From positions 1 through 64,000 of the IMG/VR virus record IMGVR_UViG_3300046804_000816: a stretch of 64,000 nt of DNA; one strand, 5' to 3'. The stretch is from a virus. The notes beneath the pieces are model-generated. The model was not told the origin of the DNA, ran no database searches, and saw nothing but the letters and a program-made list of their open reading frames with translations. Shown piece by piece: positions 48,722 to 59,800 of the stretch. The translations under genes and the position numbers were made by a program. Within the stretch, counting starts at the first letter, position 1. Each line of letters starts with the position of its first letter.

Positions 48722-51612
48722 TAGAATATCCTCAGAGCTCTAGCTATTCCAAATCCAGCTGCTGCTCCCGCAATAACAAGGGGATTGACGTCTTCCATAC
48801 GTCCGCGCGAAGGAACGTAAGAAGGCTGTTGGAATACTGTTCTTGTGTTGTTAATCATTCTTGTATTGTTCATTATGATAGGTTGTTGCATTCCCATCAT
48901 AGCACTAAAGAAGTCTTGCATCGCGTTCTGTTGCGACATAGCAGCCATCTGTTGTTGCGGCATCATAGACTGTTGTGGTCCAGGACGCATAGCAGGCGGA
49001 GGAGCGGCTCTTGGTGGTGCTGCTGCTTGTTGTTGTGGATTTGGTCCACCTGTAGGAGCTGGAGCAGAACTTCTTTGCGGTCCGCCAGCAACTTGTGTTC
49101 CAGAATCAGCGTCGAATGGTTCTCCACCAATTTTCATAACGTGTGGTGGATCGAATGATGCGTGTGGTCTGTTCAATCCGTACTTCTTAAGATACGGATC
49201 CATCGCTTCTGCAGGACTTACATCGAGCGCTCGTCCCTGCGAGTGAGCTGATCCCTTTCCGCCACCAGGAGCAGTATATTGTTTACCCTGATATGTAATT
49301 GTTGTAGTTTCTCTAGGTTTAGCGGGCGAATAGATTCCAGGCTCTCCTAGAATATTTGCGCGAACCCAAAGTTGTGCTTGATATTCGTCACCACGATATG
49401 CGGAGTTGATACGAACAGGTCCACCATATTCTGTTGCAGCTTTGTAAAAGCGTTGCAGAAGATCTGGATCAACTCTTGACAAATCTACGTTAGGACCAAG
49501 AGATACGTTGGAAGGAGGAGATCCCGCAACGTTTTCTTGTCCGCCTGGTCCAGCGAGAGAACCGACTCCTCCTGTTCCTGCAGCAGGACCTGATGGCGCT
49601 GGAGTCGGAGCACCAGCTGCTGGTCCTTGCGTTTGTGGAAGAGTTGGAGTTGGTGTTCCTGGAGGAACTGCTTCTGCGCTTGGAGCCGCGGTCGCTGCAC
49701 CTGGAGGAGCTAGCTCGCCTGGAGTTACACCTTGTTGTGCTGCGTAGGCCGCACCAAGTCTTGTAATACTTGCAACACCGCCTCTATCTCTTACTGCGTA
49801 CCAAGGACCTCTTTCCAATCCAGCAGGTCCGCGGCGTTTCATAAGCTCCAGAGAGAAATCAACTTGTTTTTGCCAATTAGATGCAGATGGCGGCTCGCCG
49901 TATTTCTGCATGAACTCTGCAGCCATACCGCCAGGAGCAATTCTAGTTGGATCTGGAGAAGCGGAATATAGCTGATAAGGACCAAACGAATAACCCTTCG
50001 CGTCCTTATTACCAAATGTCGGTGATCCAATTGTGTTTGCGTTCAGTCCTTCGTAAGCAGCAATACCGAGCGCAAGATTAGGATCTACGCCCATAGCTTG
50101 TGCTTTGCTTACGATATACTGCGCTATATCTTTTACGGTGGGTGGAGCACCTGGAACTGGTGGAAGCGGCGCAACACCAGGAGCTGCTGTAGGTGCACCA
50201 GCCGGCGCTCCTTGCGTTTGTGGAAGAGTTGGAGGCGCGCCACCTGCTACGCCTGCTGGAGCAGCACCCGCGCCAGCAGCTGCCATTGCAGTTGTTCCTG
50301 GCGTTTCTGGAGCACCAGGAAGCGGAGCAACACCACTGCGATCAATTCGTACTGAACCGCCTTCTTGCGATGCCATAGAAAAGTGCATGGTGTCTTTTGA
50401 CGAAGTCCAATCTCCACCCCATCCAAGACCATACTTACGAGCCATCGCAGATACGTTCGATGGCATATCTGTAACTGTTCTTCCGTCGAACAGATGGGGA
50501 TTTGAGCTTGGATTGATATCAATCGAAACGCCTAAAGCATGGAAACTCTTTTGACCAGTTCCTGCGATGTTACGATTAGCATATCCACCAATGCTTTTGA
50601 TTTGATAACCGCTGTTTTCTAGCTCGTCAACAAATCCTTTGAAATTGTTTGCATATTGTTCTGCAACAACATATTGTCTTTTTGAAATAGGAGTTGTCAA
50701 GGTCACCATTCCTGGTGTGCTTGATGGTTGTGCTCCTGCGGATGGTTGTGTTCCTGTTGGTCCTGGTGCTGTTGGTCCGCCGCCTGGAGGAGCTGATGGT
50801 GCTCCACCCATAGTCGTAGCTGCTATGACTGCTCCAGCCCCAATCGCTGCTCCGCCAGCGATCGCAGCAGCACCCATAGCAACATTTCTTCTAGCTCTGA
50901 TTGCTCCTATTCTACCAGCACGCGCTTGAACTTCTGCAGGACGCGATGTTCTAAACGAAGTTGCTTTAGCAACTCTAGTTTGCGTTTCTGCAGCTTTTGC
51001 AACTTTAGAACCAGAAACTGCAGGAACAGCTGATGGTTTTCTAGGACGAGATACAGCGCCACCGGCTTTCGTAGGACCCTTTACGCCAGTCAGCTGTTCA
51101 ATAACAGCATCGCGGAATTCTTCATTCTTTCTTATAAGATTGCGAATCGTGTTCTGATTCTGTTCATATAAAGTATTGGCTATAGATGTCAGCTGATCTG
51201 TTACAGCAGGCATTCTGTTATAAATCAGCTCAGAAGTATCGGCAACTCTTTTTGCGCTGACGATCGTCTTCTGCAAAGAATTTTCAAATTCTTTATTTTT
51301 CTGTACGCCAACTTTCGTAGGAGCTTTTGGCATACCAGTCTTCACGTCGGCATTACTATGAAACGCTTCTTGTAGACGATCGCTTACAGGTTTTCCTGTA
51401 TCATCTACTATAGTACCGTCAGTCTTTTTGAAGTAGGTCGACTTACCAATTTTACCAACAAGATCGCCAAGAGCTCTTTTTCTCTTGACTTTAGCTTCTA
51501 CAGGCGCAGAGTCTAGAGAGGACAGAACATCAGCTGCGTCCTTCTTAGCTTTGTCGCTTCCCTTTTCTAGAATAGCGCGGAGAATGTCTTCTCCGCTTTC
51601 TTTCTCTGCCAT
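48721..51612 (-). CDS. tail-associated lysin with two M15 peptidase domains and a lysozyme-like domain
   Basis: A 963-residue protein. An N-terminal coiled-coil region (1-200) and a hydrophobic Ala segment (245-268) lead to a first M15 peptidase domain with zinc ligands His 358, Asp 365 and His 410 (SFHALGVSID...TMHF). A lysozyme/SLT-like domain with catalytic Glu 521 (IAAYEGL) covers about 490-635. A second M15 domain has His 790, Asp 797 and His 824 (SAHSQGRALD...PPHV). The M15 domains cut D-Ala peptide bonds, the middle one the glycan. Pro/Ala linkers with repeated PTLPQTQG units separate them. It would open the cell wall during infection. The start ATG overlaps the upstream stop. Confidence 0.8.
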   Translation of the reverse strand: MAEKESGEDILRAILEKGSDKAKKDAADVLSSLDSAPVEAKVKRKRALGDLVGKIGKSTYFKKTDGTIVDDTGKPVSDRLQEAFHSNADVKTGMPKAPTKVGVQKNKEFENSLQKTIVSAKRVADTSELIYNRMPAVTDQLTSIANTLYEQNQNTIRNLIRKNEEFRDAVIEQLTGVKGPTKAGGAVSRPRKPSAVPAVSGSKVAKAAETQTRVAKATSFRTSRPAEVQARAGRIGAIRARRNVAMGAAAIAGGAAIGAGAVIAATTMGGAPSAPPGGGPTAPGPTGTQPSAGAQPSSTPGMVTLTTPISKRQYVVAEQYANNFKGFVDELENSGYQIKSIGGYANRNIAGTGQKSFHALGVSIDINPSSNPHLFDGRTVTDMPSNVSAMARKYGLGWGGDWTSSKDTMHFSMASQEGGSVRIDRSGVAPLPGAPETPGTTAMAAAGAGAAPAGVAGGAPPTLPQTQGAPAGAPTAAPGVAPLPPVPGAPPTVKDIAQYIVSKAQAMGVDPNLALGIAAYEGLNANTIGSPTFGNKDAKGYSFGPYQLYSASPDPTRIAPGGMAAEFMQKYGEPPSASNWQKQVDFSLELMKRRGPAGLERGPWYAVRDRGGVASITRLGAAYAAQQGVTPGELAPPGAATAAPSAEAVPPGTPTPTLPQTQGPAAGAPTPAPSGPAAGTGGVGSLAGPGGQENVAGSPPSNVSLGPNVDLSRVDPDLLQRFYKAATEYGGPVRINSAYRGDEYQAQLWVRANILGEPGIYSPAKPRETTTITYQGKQYTAPGGGKGSAHSQGRALDVSPAEAMDPYLKKYGLNRPHASFDPPHVMKIGGEPFDADSGTQVAGGPQRSSAPAPTGGPNPQQQAAAPPRAAPPPAMRPGPQQSMMPQQQMAAMSQQNAMQDFFSAMMGMQQPIIMNNTRMINNTRTVFQQPSYVPSRGRMEDVNPLVIAGAAAGFGIARALRIF

Positions 51613-51801
51613 TTATCGCCTTGCTTTTTCTTGTTCTTCTTTTAGTCTTTCTAGATACTCAACAAGCATTTTGACGTAGATATCCCTCTCCCACGGAATC
51701 ATCCCATCTATGTCACTCAGCGAGTATTTGTGATACTGCATTAACGAAAAGTTGGTCTGATAATAATTTGCCAACGTATTATGAGAGAGGACTATTAAAA
51801 A
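51613..51801 (-). CDS. gp51-like frameshift extension of gp26
   Basis: The minus-strand segment after the gp26 stop is open in the -1 frame without stops and reads LIVLSHNTLANYYQTNFSLM, then QYHKYSLSDIDGMIPWERDIYVKMLVEYL. This is the typical C-terminal extension of gp26-type baseplate chaperones. It is entered by slipping one base on eight Ts in GATTTTTTTTAATAG at the end of the gp26 gene. An in-frame ATG (51741) could also give a separate 42-residue gp51-like protein. The stop overlaps the next start. Confidence 0.75.
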   Translation of the reverse strand, partial: FLIVLSHNTLANYYQTNFSLMQYHKYSLSDIDGMIPWERDIYVKMLVEYLERLKEEQEKARR

Positions 51802-52499
51802 AAATCAGACATTCCTTCCAGCGTTACAGTATCTTCTTGTCCGCAACCTTTGCATTTATATGTAAATGTGTGTCGCAGTTTTGGCATAGTATTGATAAAC
51901 TGCATGATCTTAGAAAACTGAGAATTATTCAGCGACTCTAAGAACTGTACTGCATCCTGTAGATTATCAGGTTCGTACACATTCTCCTCGTCGTAAACAC
52001 TGATAATGCACTTAGCCAACATCTCAAGTTCGTCGCGTCCTTCCGAAATCAACTTGACGTCGTTGATACTTGGATAACGCATCTCAACACCAAGTTTGTC
52101 GTCGATCTGAATCTTGTTAGTGTGACCGTCAGTCTTTTCAACTTTTACTGTTTCTAGATTAACTTCAATCGGAGTAACAACTTCGCAAGCTTCTCCCTTA
52201 TAGTTTACTCCCCCAGAATGTCTATACTCTAACTTGATAATTTCGCCAACAGACTTTGCTCGAATATTGAGAAACACATATTCCAGATCAAAATACGGAA
52301 GTTTGTTTACATCAATGTCTTCGCAGCAAGCTCCGATAACTTCTTTGACTGCATCAATCATAGACAACGAGTCTTCAGACTGAGCAGCCATAAGCAATGC
52401 TTTTTCTTCTTTCACCAAGAATGGTCTAAACGAAATTCGTTTTCCAGACGAAGGTAGTTCTAAGCCAAATCGCGGTGTTGCAATCTTTGGTAATGCCAT
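51795..52499 (-). CDS. 26: baseplate hub assembly protein, T4 gp26 type
   Basis: A 234-residue protein of the T4 gp26 / bacteriophage baseplate family. It starts MALPKIATPRFGLELPSSGKRISFRPFLVKEEKALLMA, the typical opening, and carries EVIGACCEDIDVNKLPYFDLEYVFLNIRAKSVGE and a C-terminal zinc-finger-like YKCKGCGQ. The end is EGMSDFF and a stop in the middle of a T8 run, where a -1 frameshift would extend it. It guides assembly of the baseplate centre. Confidence 0.85.
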   Translation of the reverse strand: MALPKIATPRFGLELPSSGKRISFRPFLVKEEKALLMAAQSEDSLSMIDAVKEVIGACCEDIDVNKLPYFDLEYVFLNIRAKSVGEIIKLEYRHSGGVNYKGEACEVVTPIEVNLETVKVEKTDGHTNKIQIDDKLGVEMRYPSINDVKLISEGRDELEMLAKCIISVYDEENVYEPDNLQDAVQFLESLNNSQFSKIMQFINTMPKLRHTFTYKCKGCGQEDTVTLEGMSDFF

Positions 52500-52509
52500 A
52501 AATCACCCC

Positions 52510-53196
52510 TCACATACGTGTTCTATTAGTTCTATCCCTATCAAAGAAACTACGATTAGGAAATGTATTATTGAGTTCTTTGCTGTGATGATATCTTATT
52601 TCTACTTGCAGTTTTCCATAGCCCTCATCACCCCAGGCTAATTGAATATCATTTACAGAAATAGGATATGCCTCTTCTAGGATAATTTCTGTATGTGCTT
52701 TGTAACCTTCTCCAGAAGAACCGCTTGTCCCAGAAGCGTTCTTTACTGGATAAGAATACTGCACGATCTTTACAGTTCCAATTCCGTCCTGATAATACTT
52801 CGTATCAAATGGTCCACGCACAACAGAACGATCATAGTTCGTGCGATAGTGTCCTACGAAGAAATCTTGCCAACGCATAAAGATCTCGCGCTCGCGCATG
52901 TCTTTTGACAAGATAACTGTCATAGTCACAGGCTGTTGCTGGAAACGATACGGAATCGCGCGCACAGGACCATGATACTGTTGATCAAGCGTCGTCAACG
53001 TTCTACCTGGCATATTCAAAGACTCGATACGAAAACGCATACCCTGATCTAAGCCAAACGAAGTTAGAATGTTAGATACAGCTCCAGTTCTGCTATACGA
53101 TCCAGGTCCACCGAGAATAAGTCCTTCAAAGTGAGACGTGTATGCTATACCAGATTTTGTAATGTTAGACGAAAAGTCTTCTACGTTGAATGGCAT
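52510..53196 (-). CDS. tail-tube-like baseplate protein (gp54/gp19 type)
   Basis: A 228-residue protein. RIESLNMPGRTLTTLDQQYHGPVRAIPYRFQQQPVTMTVILSKDMREREIFMRWQDFF is the pattern of the phage tail-tube fold shared by gp19, gp48 and gp54: PGR, a P-Y-R core and W/F positions. The location between gp26 and gp2/gp4 suggests the gp54 tube initiator or a related baseplate cap. Precise identity is uncertain. Confidence 0.6.
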   Translation of the reverse strand: MPFNVEDFSSNITKSGIAYTSHFEGLILGGPGSYSRTGAVSNILTSFGLDQGMRFRIESLNMPGRTLTTLDQQYHGPVRAIPYRFQQQPVTMTVILSKDMREREIFMRWQDFFVGHYRTNYDRSVVRGPFDTKYYQDGIGTVKIVQYSYPVKNASGTSGSSGEGYKAHTEIILEEAYPISVNDIQLAWGDEGYGKLQVEIRYHHSKELNNTFPNRSFFDRDRTNRTRM

Positions 53197-53198
53197 TG

Positions 53199-53855
53199 TT
53201 AGATCCTGTTGCGACTATCCGCATAAATGCGTGACTTGTTAGCGCCCACAAATCTATCAAGCGGTAAGAACAAAGCCATTTCCCATTCAGTGGGCTCTAT
53301 GTAAAAGAATTTGGTTCTGACATTCGAAACCAGATATCTTTTGATACATGGTTTGAAAAAACGATATTTGCTTGCTTGTTGCAAAATGTTATATGAAATA
53401 CGAAGACGCGTCGTTTCGTCAAGTTCTTTAGTTGTAGCCGTTTCATATAAAGCGTCCATCAGTTTTGCTCTGAGTGACAACGGCAAATAATGAAGATTAA
53501 TTCCTAAGAAAGAACCTTGTGCTGGAGCAAAACCTGAAACGCGCGAAGATCCGATTGGAAACACAAGTGGATATCTATCATAGTACGGTAGTTTTTCTTT
53601 GTTCTTTGGATCGTACTGAAACAGATACATACGCCCAATAAGCGGCTTATCAGTTAATCGCGTAGCCTGACTTTTAATCATTCGGCTCGGATTTGCGATA
53701 CTAATGCTTTTAGCCTGCTGACGAAACCAGTTTCTTGATTCGCGCTTGATCGACGGAGATACGCCAGCTATAGAGCCGCGTTGAATCATGCGATCGAAGA
53801 TATATGCAACCATTAGATTCCTAGTTCCTTCTCCGTCAGTACGACGAATTGCCAA
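53199..53855 (-). CDS. placeholder
   Basis: placeholder. Confidence 0.
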   Translation of the reverse strand: MAIRRTDGEGTRNLMVAYIFDRMIQRGSIAGVSPSIKRESRNWFRQQAKSISIANPSRMIKSQATRLTDKPLIGRMYLFQYDPKNKEKLPYYDRYPLVFPIGSSRVSGFAPAQGSFLGINLHYLPLSLRAKLMDALYETATTKELDETTRLRISYNILQQASKYRFFKPCIKRYLVSNVRTKFFYIEPTEWEMALFLPLDRFVGANKSRIYADSRNRI

Positions 53856-56800
53856 TTACGATCGGCGCAGTATTCTTTAGCTGCGTGCCACTTTGCACTA
53901 TTTATTCCAAAAGTCGCGACCTCACGAAGATACTTCTTAGTATGCTGCCCCTTCGCTCTAGGCGCTGGAGGAACTGATTGTGCTCGAGGTTTGATCTCAA
54001 TCATCTTGACGACGACATTCCCATCCTTGTCGCGCATACGAACTATGAAATCGGGAAAGTATCTATGCCACTTACCGTCTAGCGGAGACTTATATGGAAC
54101 AATGACTTCTTCAGATGCCCATTGTATAATGTTAGGATTAGTGTCAAGATAAGCCATGAATCTAAGCTCCCACGAACTGCGATATACAATGTTCGTCGGA
54201 TCGCCTTTATATTTCTGCGGATTCTTGGGTTGGAATCGTCCTTTGTACGTAGCCATGCCTTATATGTAGCGGTATAAATAGCAATCAGCAAAAGGAGTCA
54301 CAAATGGTTCTACCACTGTTAGCTAGTTTAGCCGCGCAAAGAGCAAGTATGAGCACTCTGTCTAGAGTTGCTGGATACGCCGCTCTAGCTGGTGCTGGTG
54401 TTGCGTTCGCCGGGCTTGCTGGTGGTAATCTTGTAGGATCTAATCCATTTAATAATGCTCGTTTAACGTTCCCTGATGATTTAGAAACAAACGATCACTG
54501 GATTTCTTTTGAAGCTGTTCAGACGCAAGGCCAAGCATCAAACATTCTTTCATCTTTTAATCTAGGTAATCTCAGTGGGAAATTTACAACTGGCGGAGGA
54601 ATGGCGTTTCTTCCAATGCCGTCGAATGTTTCGACAGATTACAATCCAGAATATACTTCAAAAGAACTTGGTCCTATGGCAGGACAAGCATTAAAACCTT
54701 TTGATCGCGCGATTTATGGAAACAACGAGCTGAGTCAGGGTGCATTAAATGGCGGATCTTTAACTGGATTGTTTACTAGCACAGCAGCTGGTGCAGGATT
54801 ACAAGCCGCTCAAAAAGCTGTAGGAGCCGCAGGTGGCGGAGACGCATTTGATGCTCTACTAAAAGTATCAGCAGGATTAGCTGTTAATCCCCACAAGATT
54901 CTGTTGTTCACTGGCGTCAATTTCCGTGATCATAGCTTCTCGTGGAAACTATCTCCTAAGAATAGATACGAATCCGACATAATCAATTCTATCATTCAGT
55001 TCTTCACGTTCCACTCACATCCAGAATACATTTCTGGCGGATTGTTCTTTAAGTATCCTGAGTTCTTCAAGATCAAGTTCCACTATCCGCAATATCTATT
55101 TGAGATTCGTCCGTCAGTATGTACAGATATTCGCGTCAATTATCATGGGCAAGGATATCCAGCGTACATTAGAAACGCGGATGGCGGAGGAATTCCTGCT
55201 CCAGCCGAAGTAGAGCTGACACTTTCGTTTAAAGAAACAGAAATTGTTACGAAAGATTCACTGAATCCGCCTAGAATAATAATGCAACCAGCTCAGCGAT
55301 CACCGCAACAGTCTCAATCTAATGGTCCTGTTCAAAATACAACAAATGGTCCTACATTTTCTCCAGGAGCATAAATGGCTTTTTTCTTCAGACCATATCC
55401 AACAGTTAGATATCGTGTTCCTAAAACGAACAAGACGGTTGCGGCTACGAACATCACCAAGCGATTCGCTGTTACGAATTTTCTAAACAATTCGAAAGCT
55501 ACATTCGACGAATACTTCGTTCAGGATGGAGAACGTCCAGATATTGTTGCTACTCAGTATTATGGCGATCAAACATTGGACTGGCTTGTTTTGCTCGTAA
55601 ACGAAATTCACGATCCATACTTTCAATGGGCTTTGTCTTACGAGCAGTTCAATAGTTATCTTCGTCAGAAATATGGTAGCGTAGAATACACTCAAAGCAC
55701 GATTCATCATTATGAACAGATAGTTCAGATTGGTAGAAATTTCACTGATAATGGAGTTCAACGTATAGTTCCTGAAAAAACTGTAACGATTGATTACGCT
55801 ACATATGTTTCTCTTACTGCGCCTGAAAGAAAAGCTGTTACAATATTTGAATATGAAAATGAACGAAACGAAAACAACAGACACATTTATTTACTGGATC
55901 TAAACTATACGTTGCTGATCAAAGAGCAGCATCCTTATATTTTCGATGAAGGTGGATACGTTAGATGAGTAATGTTGGTACAGGTAATCTTACCCAATGC
56001 ACGATAGCAGGGCAAGATGTGCGATCGTTAGTGAATATGCTAGATTATTTCGAAAGCATATATTCGCCTGCAGCTTCATGCAATATCACGTTAAACGACG
56101 CGAGCGGTTTTCATAATAAAGCTCAGCTCAAAGGTGGAACCGAAGAAGTATCTATTGCGTTTGGTGGACGCGAAGGTGGTTCTATTCGCATGAACTTTAA
56201 GGTTGGTAAAGTTGGCGACAGAATGCGCGCCAAAGAAAACCAAGACATGTATATTATTACATGCGTTCCGCAAGAGTTCATTGAAAACAATCAGAAAGAG
56301 ATAGTCAAGGCATACAAGGACAAGAAATTGTCTGACATGACTAAAGACTGGCATGAAGAATATACAAAAGAAACTAACACGCTAAAGAAAGATCTCGTTA
56401 CAAACGAGGAAAGTGAAGACAAACAAAACTACTTCGGAACGGGACGCAGTCCAACAACGGCTATTCGTTGGGCTGCAAAAGAAGCTAAGTCAAAAGACGC
56501 TAAAGCATCAAACTACGTTTACTATCAGGATCGAGACGGATATCACTTCCGCACGATCGACAAGATGCTTTCTGAAGGTGTAAAGTACACTCTTAGCTAT
56601 TCGCATCAGAACATTGGTAGTCAGGGTGGAGAAGCTGCAAGAAAGATTATAGCGTATGATCAGAAGAGCGACTTCGATAGTATGGATTCAAGTTACAATG
56701 GCGCAGATTCTGATCATTGGTACTACTTTGATCCATCTGTAGGTAAAGTAGACGCAGTCAAAGAAGGCAAACGCGACGGAGCCGGCGACACATCACACAC

Positions 56801-59800
56801 AGGTTCTGCACAGCTGACTTCAAAACAAAAGAGTGCGCGCGGCGAACGATTCAACTTTATCGTAGCGCCTGGACAAGGACAAAGTAAGTTTAGAGATTCG
56901 CGTGATAAGAAGATCAGCGAAAATAAAAGAAGCTTACCAGAGCACGGCGCAAAATCATCAGCTGCAATTCAGCTAGATAATTTAATAATCAATGTTCGTG
57001 TTCCTGGCGACACAAACTATAAACCCGGCATCAAAGTGAGACTAGATATTCCTGCGAACCAAGAAAGCAGTGAGCTTGATCCGCGTTCTGGTACGTTTCT
57101 AGTTACATCTGTTAGACATATCACATATAGAGATGAGAACGATTTAAAATATGAGTGCTTATTAGAATGTAAGAGTGATTCGCAAAACAAATCATCATCA
57201 GGTAATTCTGGAGTTACGAAGTAATGGCTGAGCCCGGTACAGTAATGGGACAGGATGGACTCAAGTGGTGGGTCGGTACTGTTGAAGATAGAGGTTCTGG
57301 TCAGTATTCTGGCGAAAAGGATAATCTGAAACTCGGAAGAGTGAAAGTCAGAATACATGGTCAGCACACGGAAGACAAAGGACAACTTCCTACGAAAGAT
57401 CTTCCGTGGTGTTATGTAATGAATTCAACTTCTTCTGCATCTATCAGTGGTGTAGGTAGAAGTCCTACAGGAATTGTTGAAGGTACAAAAGTGTTTGGAT
57501 TCTTTATGGATGGAGATGGCGGACAATATCCAATAATCTTTGGAACGCTGCCGCACATTCAACAGAAGGGTGGATCTGGTCCTAACTCTCCAGGATCTGG
57601 AGGAGCTTCGTAATGGCTTCAATTACTGTAAAACCTCTTGCGACTATGAACGCTTCGCCTACAATAACAGGCACAGTTTCATTTCAGCGATTTGATTCTA
57701 ATAGAGATCCAAAAGAAACGATTGAGATAATTGTAAACTATAAATCTTACAAATTATTTCAGCAAGTTGGTTTAGATGAAACTGTTACGCCTAACATATG
57801 GAAATTGCAATTTGATGAGTATCTGTATCCAGGAACGTATGAAATTGATGCGCGAGTAATTGACGTTAATACAAAAACTGTTCTTGCGTCGGATACTACG
57901 AACAATGAATTAACGATTCTTCCTCCTCCGGTCAATCAACCTAAAATGACTTTGCTACAGAAAGTAGCATTGGTCAGTCTGCTGATGAGCAGCGTAAGTA
58001 AAATGTTTGGTGGACAGAACGGCATAGGCGGAAATCCTGCAGTTCATCCTACTATTGGCGACGATGCGTCTACGTCTCTTGCTGGTCGCTCGGATCAGGA
58101 ACGTCCGCAAGATCCTCGCGCGAAAAGTAATGTGGACAGAGCAAAATCAAATAAGAACCCAATTCCACCAAAATGTCCGATGACTGTAACTGCTGGCGAT
58201 AATACTTTGTCTGGTGAAGACAGCCCTGATTTTGAACCAGGCAATTTTGATCAGTTCAAAGAACAGATGGGAGATACGTTGTCTAGAGCTAACGAAGCTG
58301 TAAGAGACGCACCAGATGAAGCAGCTGCAATGAACAGTCAGCAGTACAGCACATCAACACCGACTACGGTGCTAGGATAAGGAATAGTTATGGCAACTCA
58401 TAATGAACAAAAACCAGGTGGCGATAAATCAAAATATCTAGGCAATCATGTGTACACTACAGAAGCTGGACACATGATTGAAATAGATAATAGTCCTGGC
58501 GATCGTAGAATTCATATCTATCATGCAAGTGGTACATTCATTGAAATAAAAGATGATGGCGCTAGAGTTTCAAAGATTGTACAAAAAGATCAAGAGTATA
58601 ATGAAAACGGTAAAGATCAAAAGATCACGGGCAATTTTAATCTAACGATAGACGGCGATGTTATTACACACGTTACCGGTAATATGAAGACAGAAGTTAA
58701 GGGCGACTACGAGCTCGTTGTTCATGGCGATTATAGAATCAAGTCTGCAGGAAATCATTTCCAGGAAACAGGTGGCGACGAGCGCGTTCAAGTGAACGGC
58801 AAGACTTCCCATCGTACGTCAGGCGATCGCGAACATATTACGGGTGGTAGCAGTGTAGAAAGTATTGGCGCAGATCGTACCGTTACAACGACAGGAAACT
58901 CTGTAAAGATGACGGGTGGCAACGGACTCACTAGCACTGGCGGCGAACAATCTATTATCGCAGGTGGATCTATGGGTGTAGGCGCTGCACGATTAGGAAT
59001 TGCTTCTGTTACAGCAACAGCCATCAGAGCTGGCAGCACGATTAATATGGAAGCGAGTTCAACGAATACAATCAAGGGCAGCACCATTCAGCTGAATCCA
59101 TAATGGGAAACTCAATACATAGACAAGATGACTCGCGTTCGTGCGGTGCAACAACGAACGTTATAGGACAATCAACAGTTTATGCTGGCGGAAAATTAGT
59201 AGCTGTTAATGGCGATCCTAATACGCATGGAGACGGACAATTGATTGCCGCAACCAATAATGTTTATGCTGGAGGTATTATGGTTGTGAATGTTGGCGAT
59301 AATGCGCAAGCAGACAATGCAGATCACTCTAATCCATCAGCGTCTTCTGGATTAGATTCTGTACAAGTAGGCGACCCTGTAATATAGGTGACAAATGGAT
59401 CAACTCACAATTGACTTCAAAATCAAAACATTATATCCTAATCCTAGAAAAGGACAACTGTATATTGTTGACTGCGTTCCTAAAATGTACGCAGGAACAG
59501 ATAGCATGTTTGATCTATTTGATGATATGTCGCGTAAATTTCCTACGTTGATTAATTATCAATATATGAACGGTTATATGAACAATCCGTTCGGATATGT
59601 TCCGCCAATTTATAAATTAGATCCTAAGTTCGCTGCTACACTCGTTGCGCTCAACGTTGCTGGACAAATTGGTAAGATCACCGGATTGGCTAATGGATTC
59701 CTTCCTCCAGGATTAGACGGACCAGTACAAGCAATCAAAGGTGTTATATCTAATTTCACAAATCAGATTCCTGGTCTTTCTGCAGCAGCCGGCGCAGCAG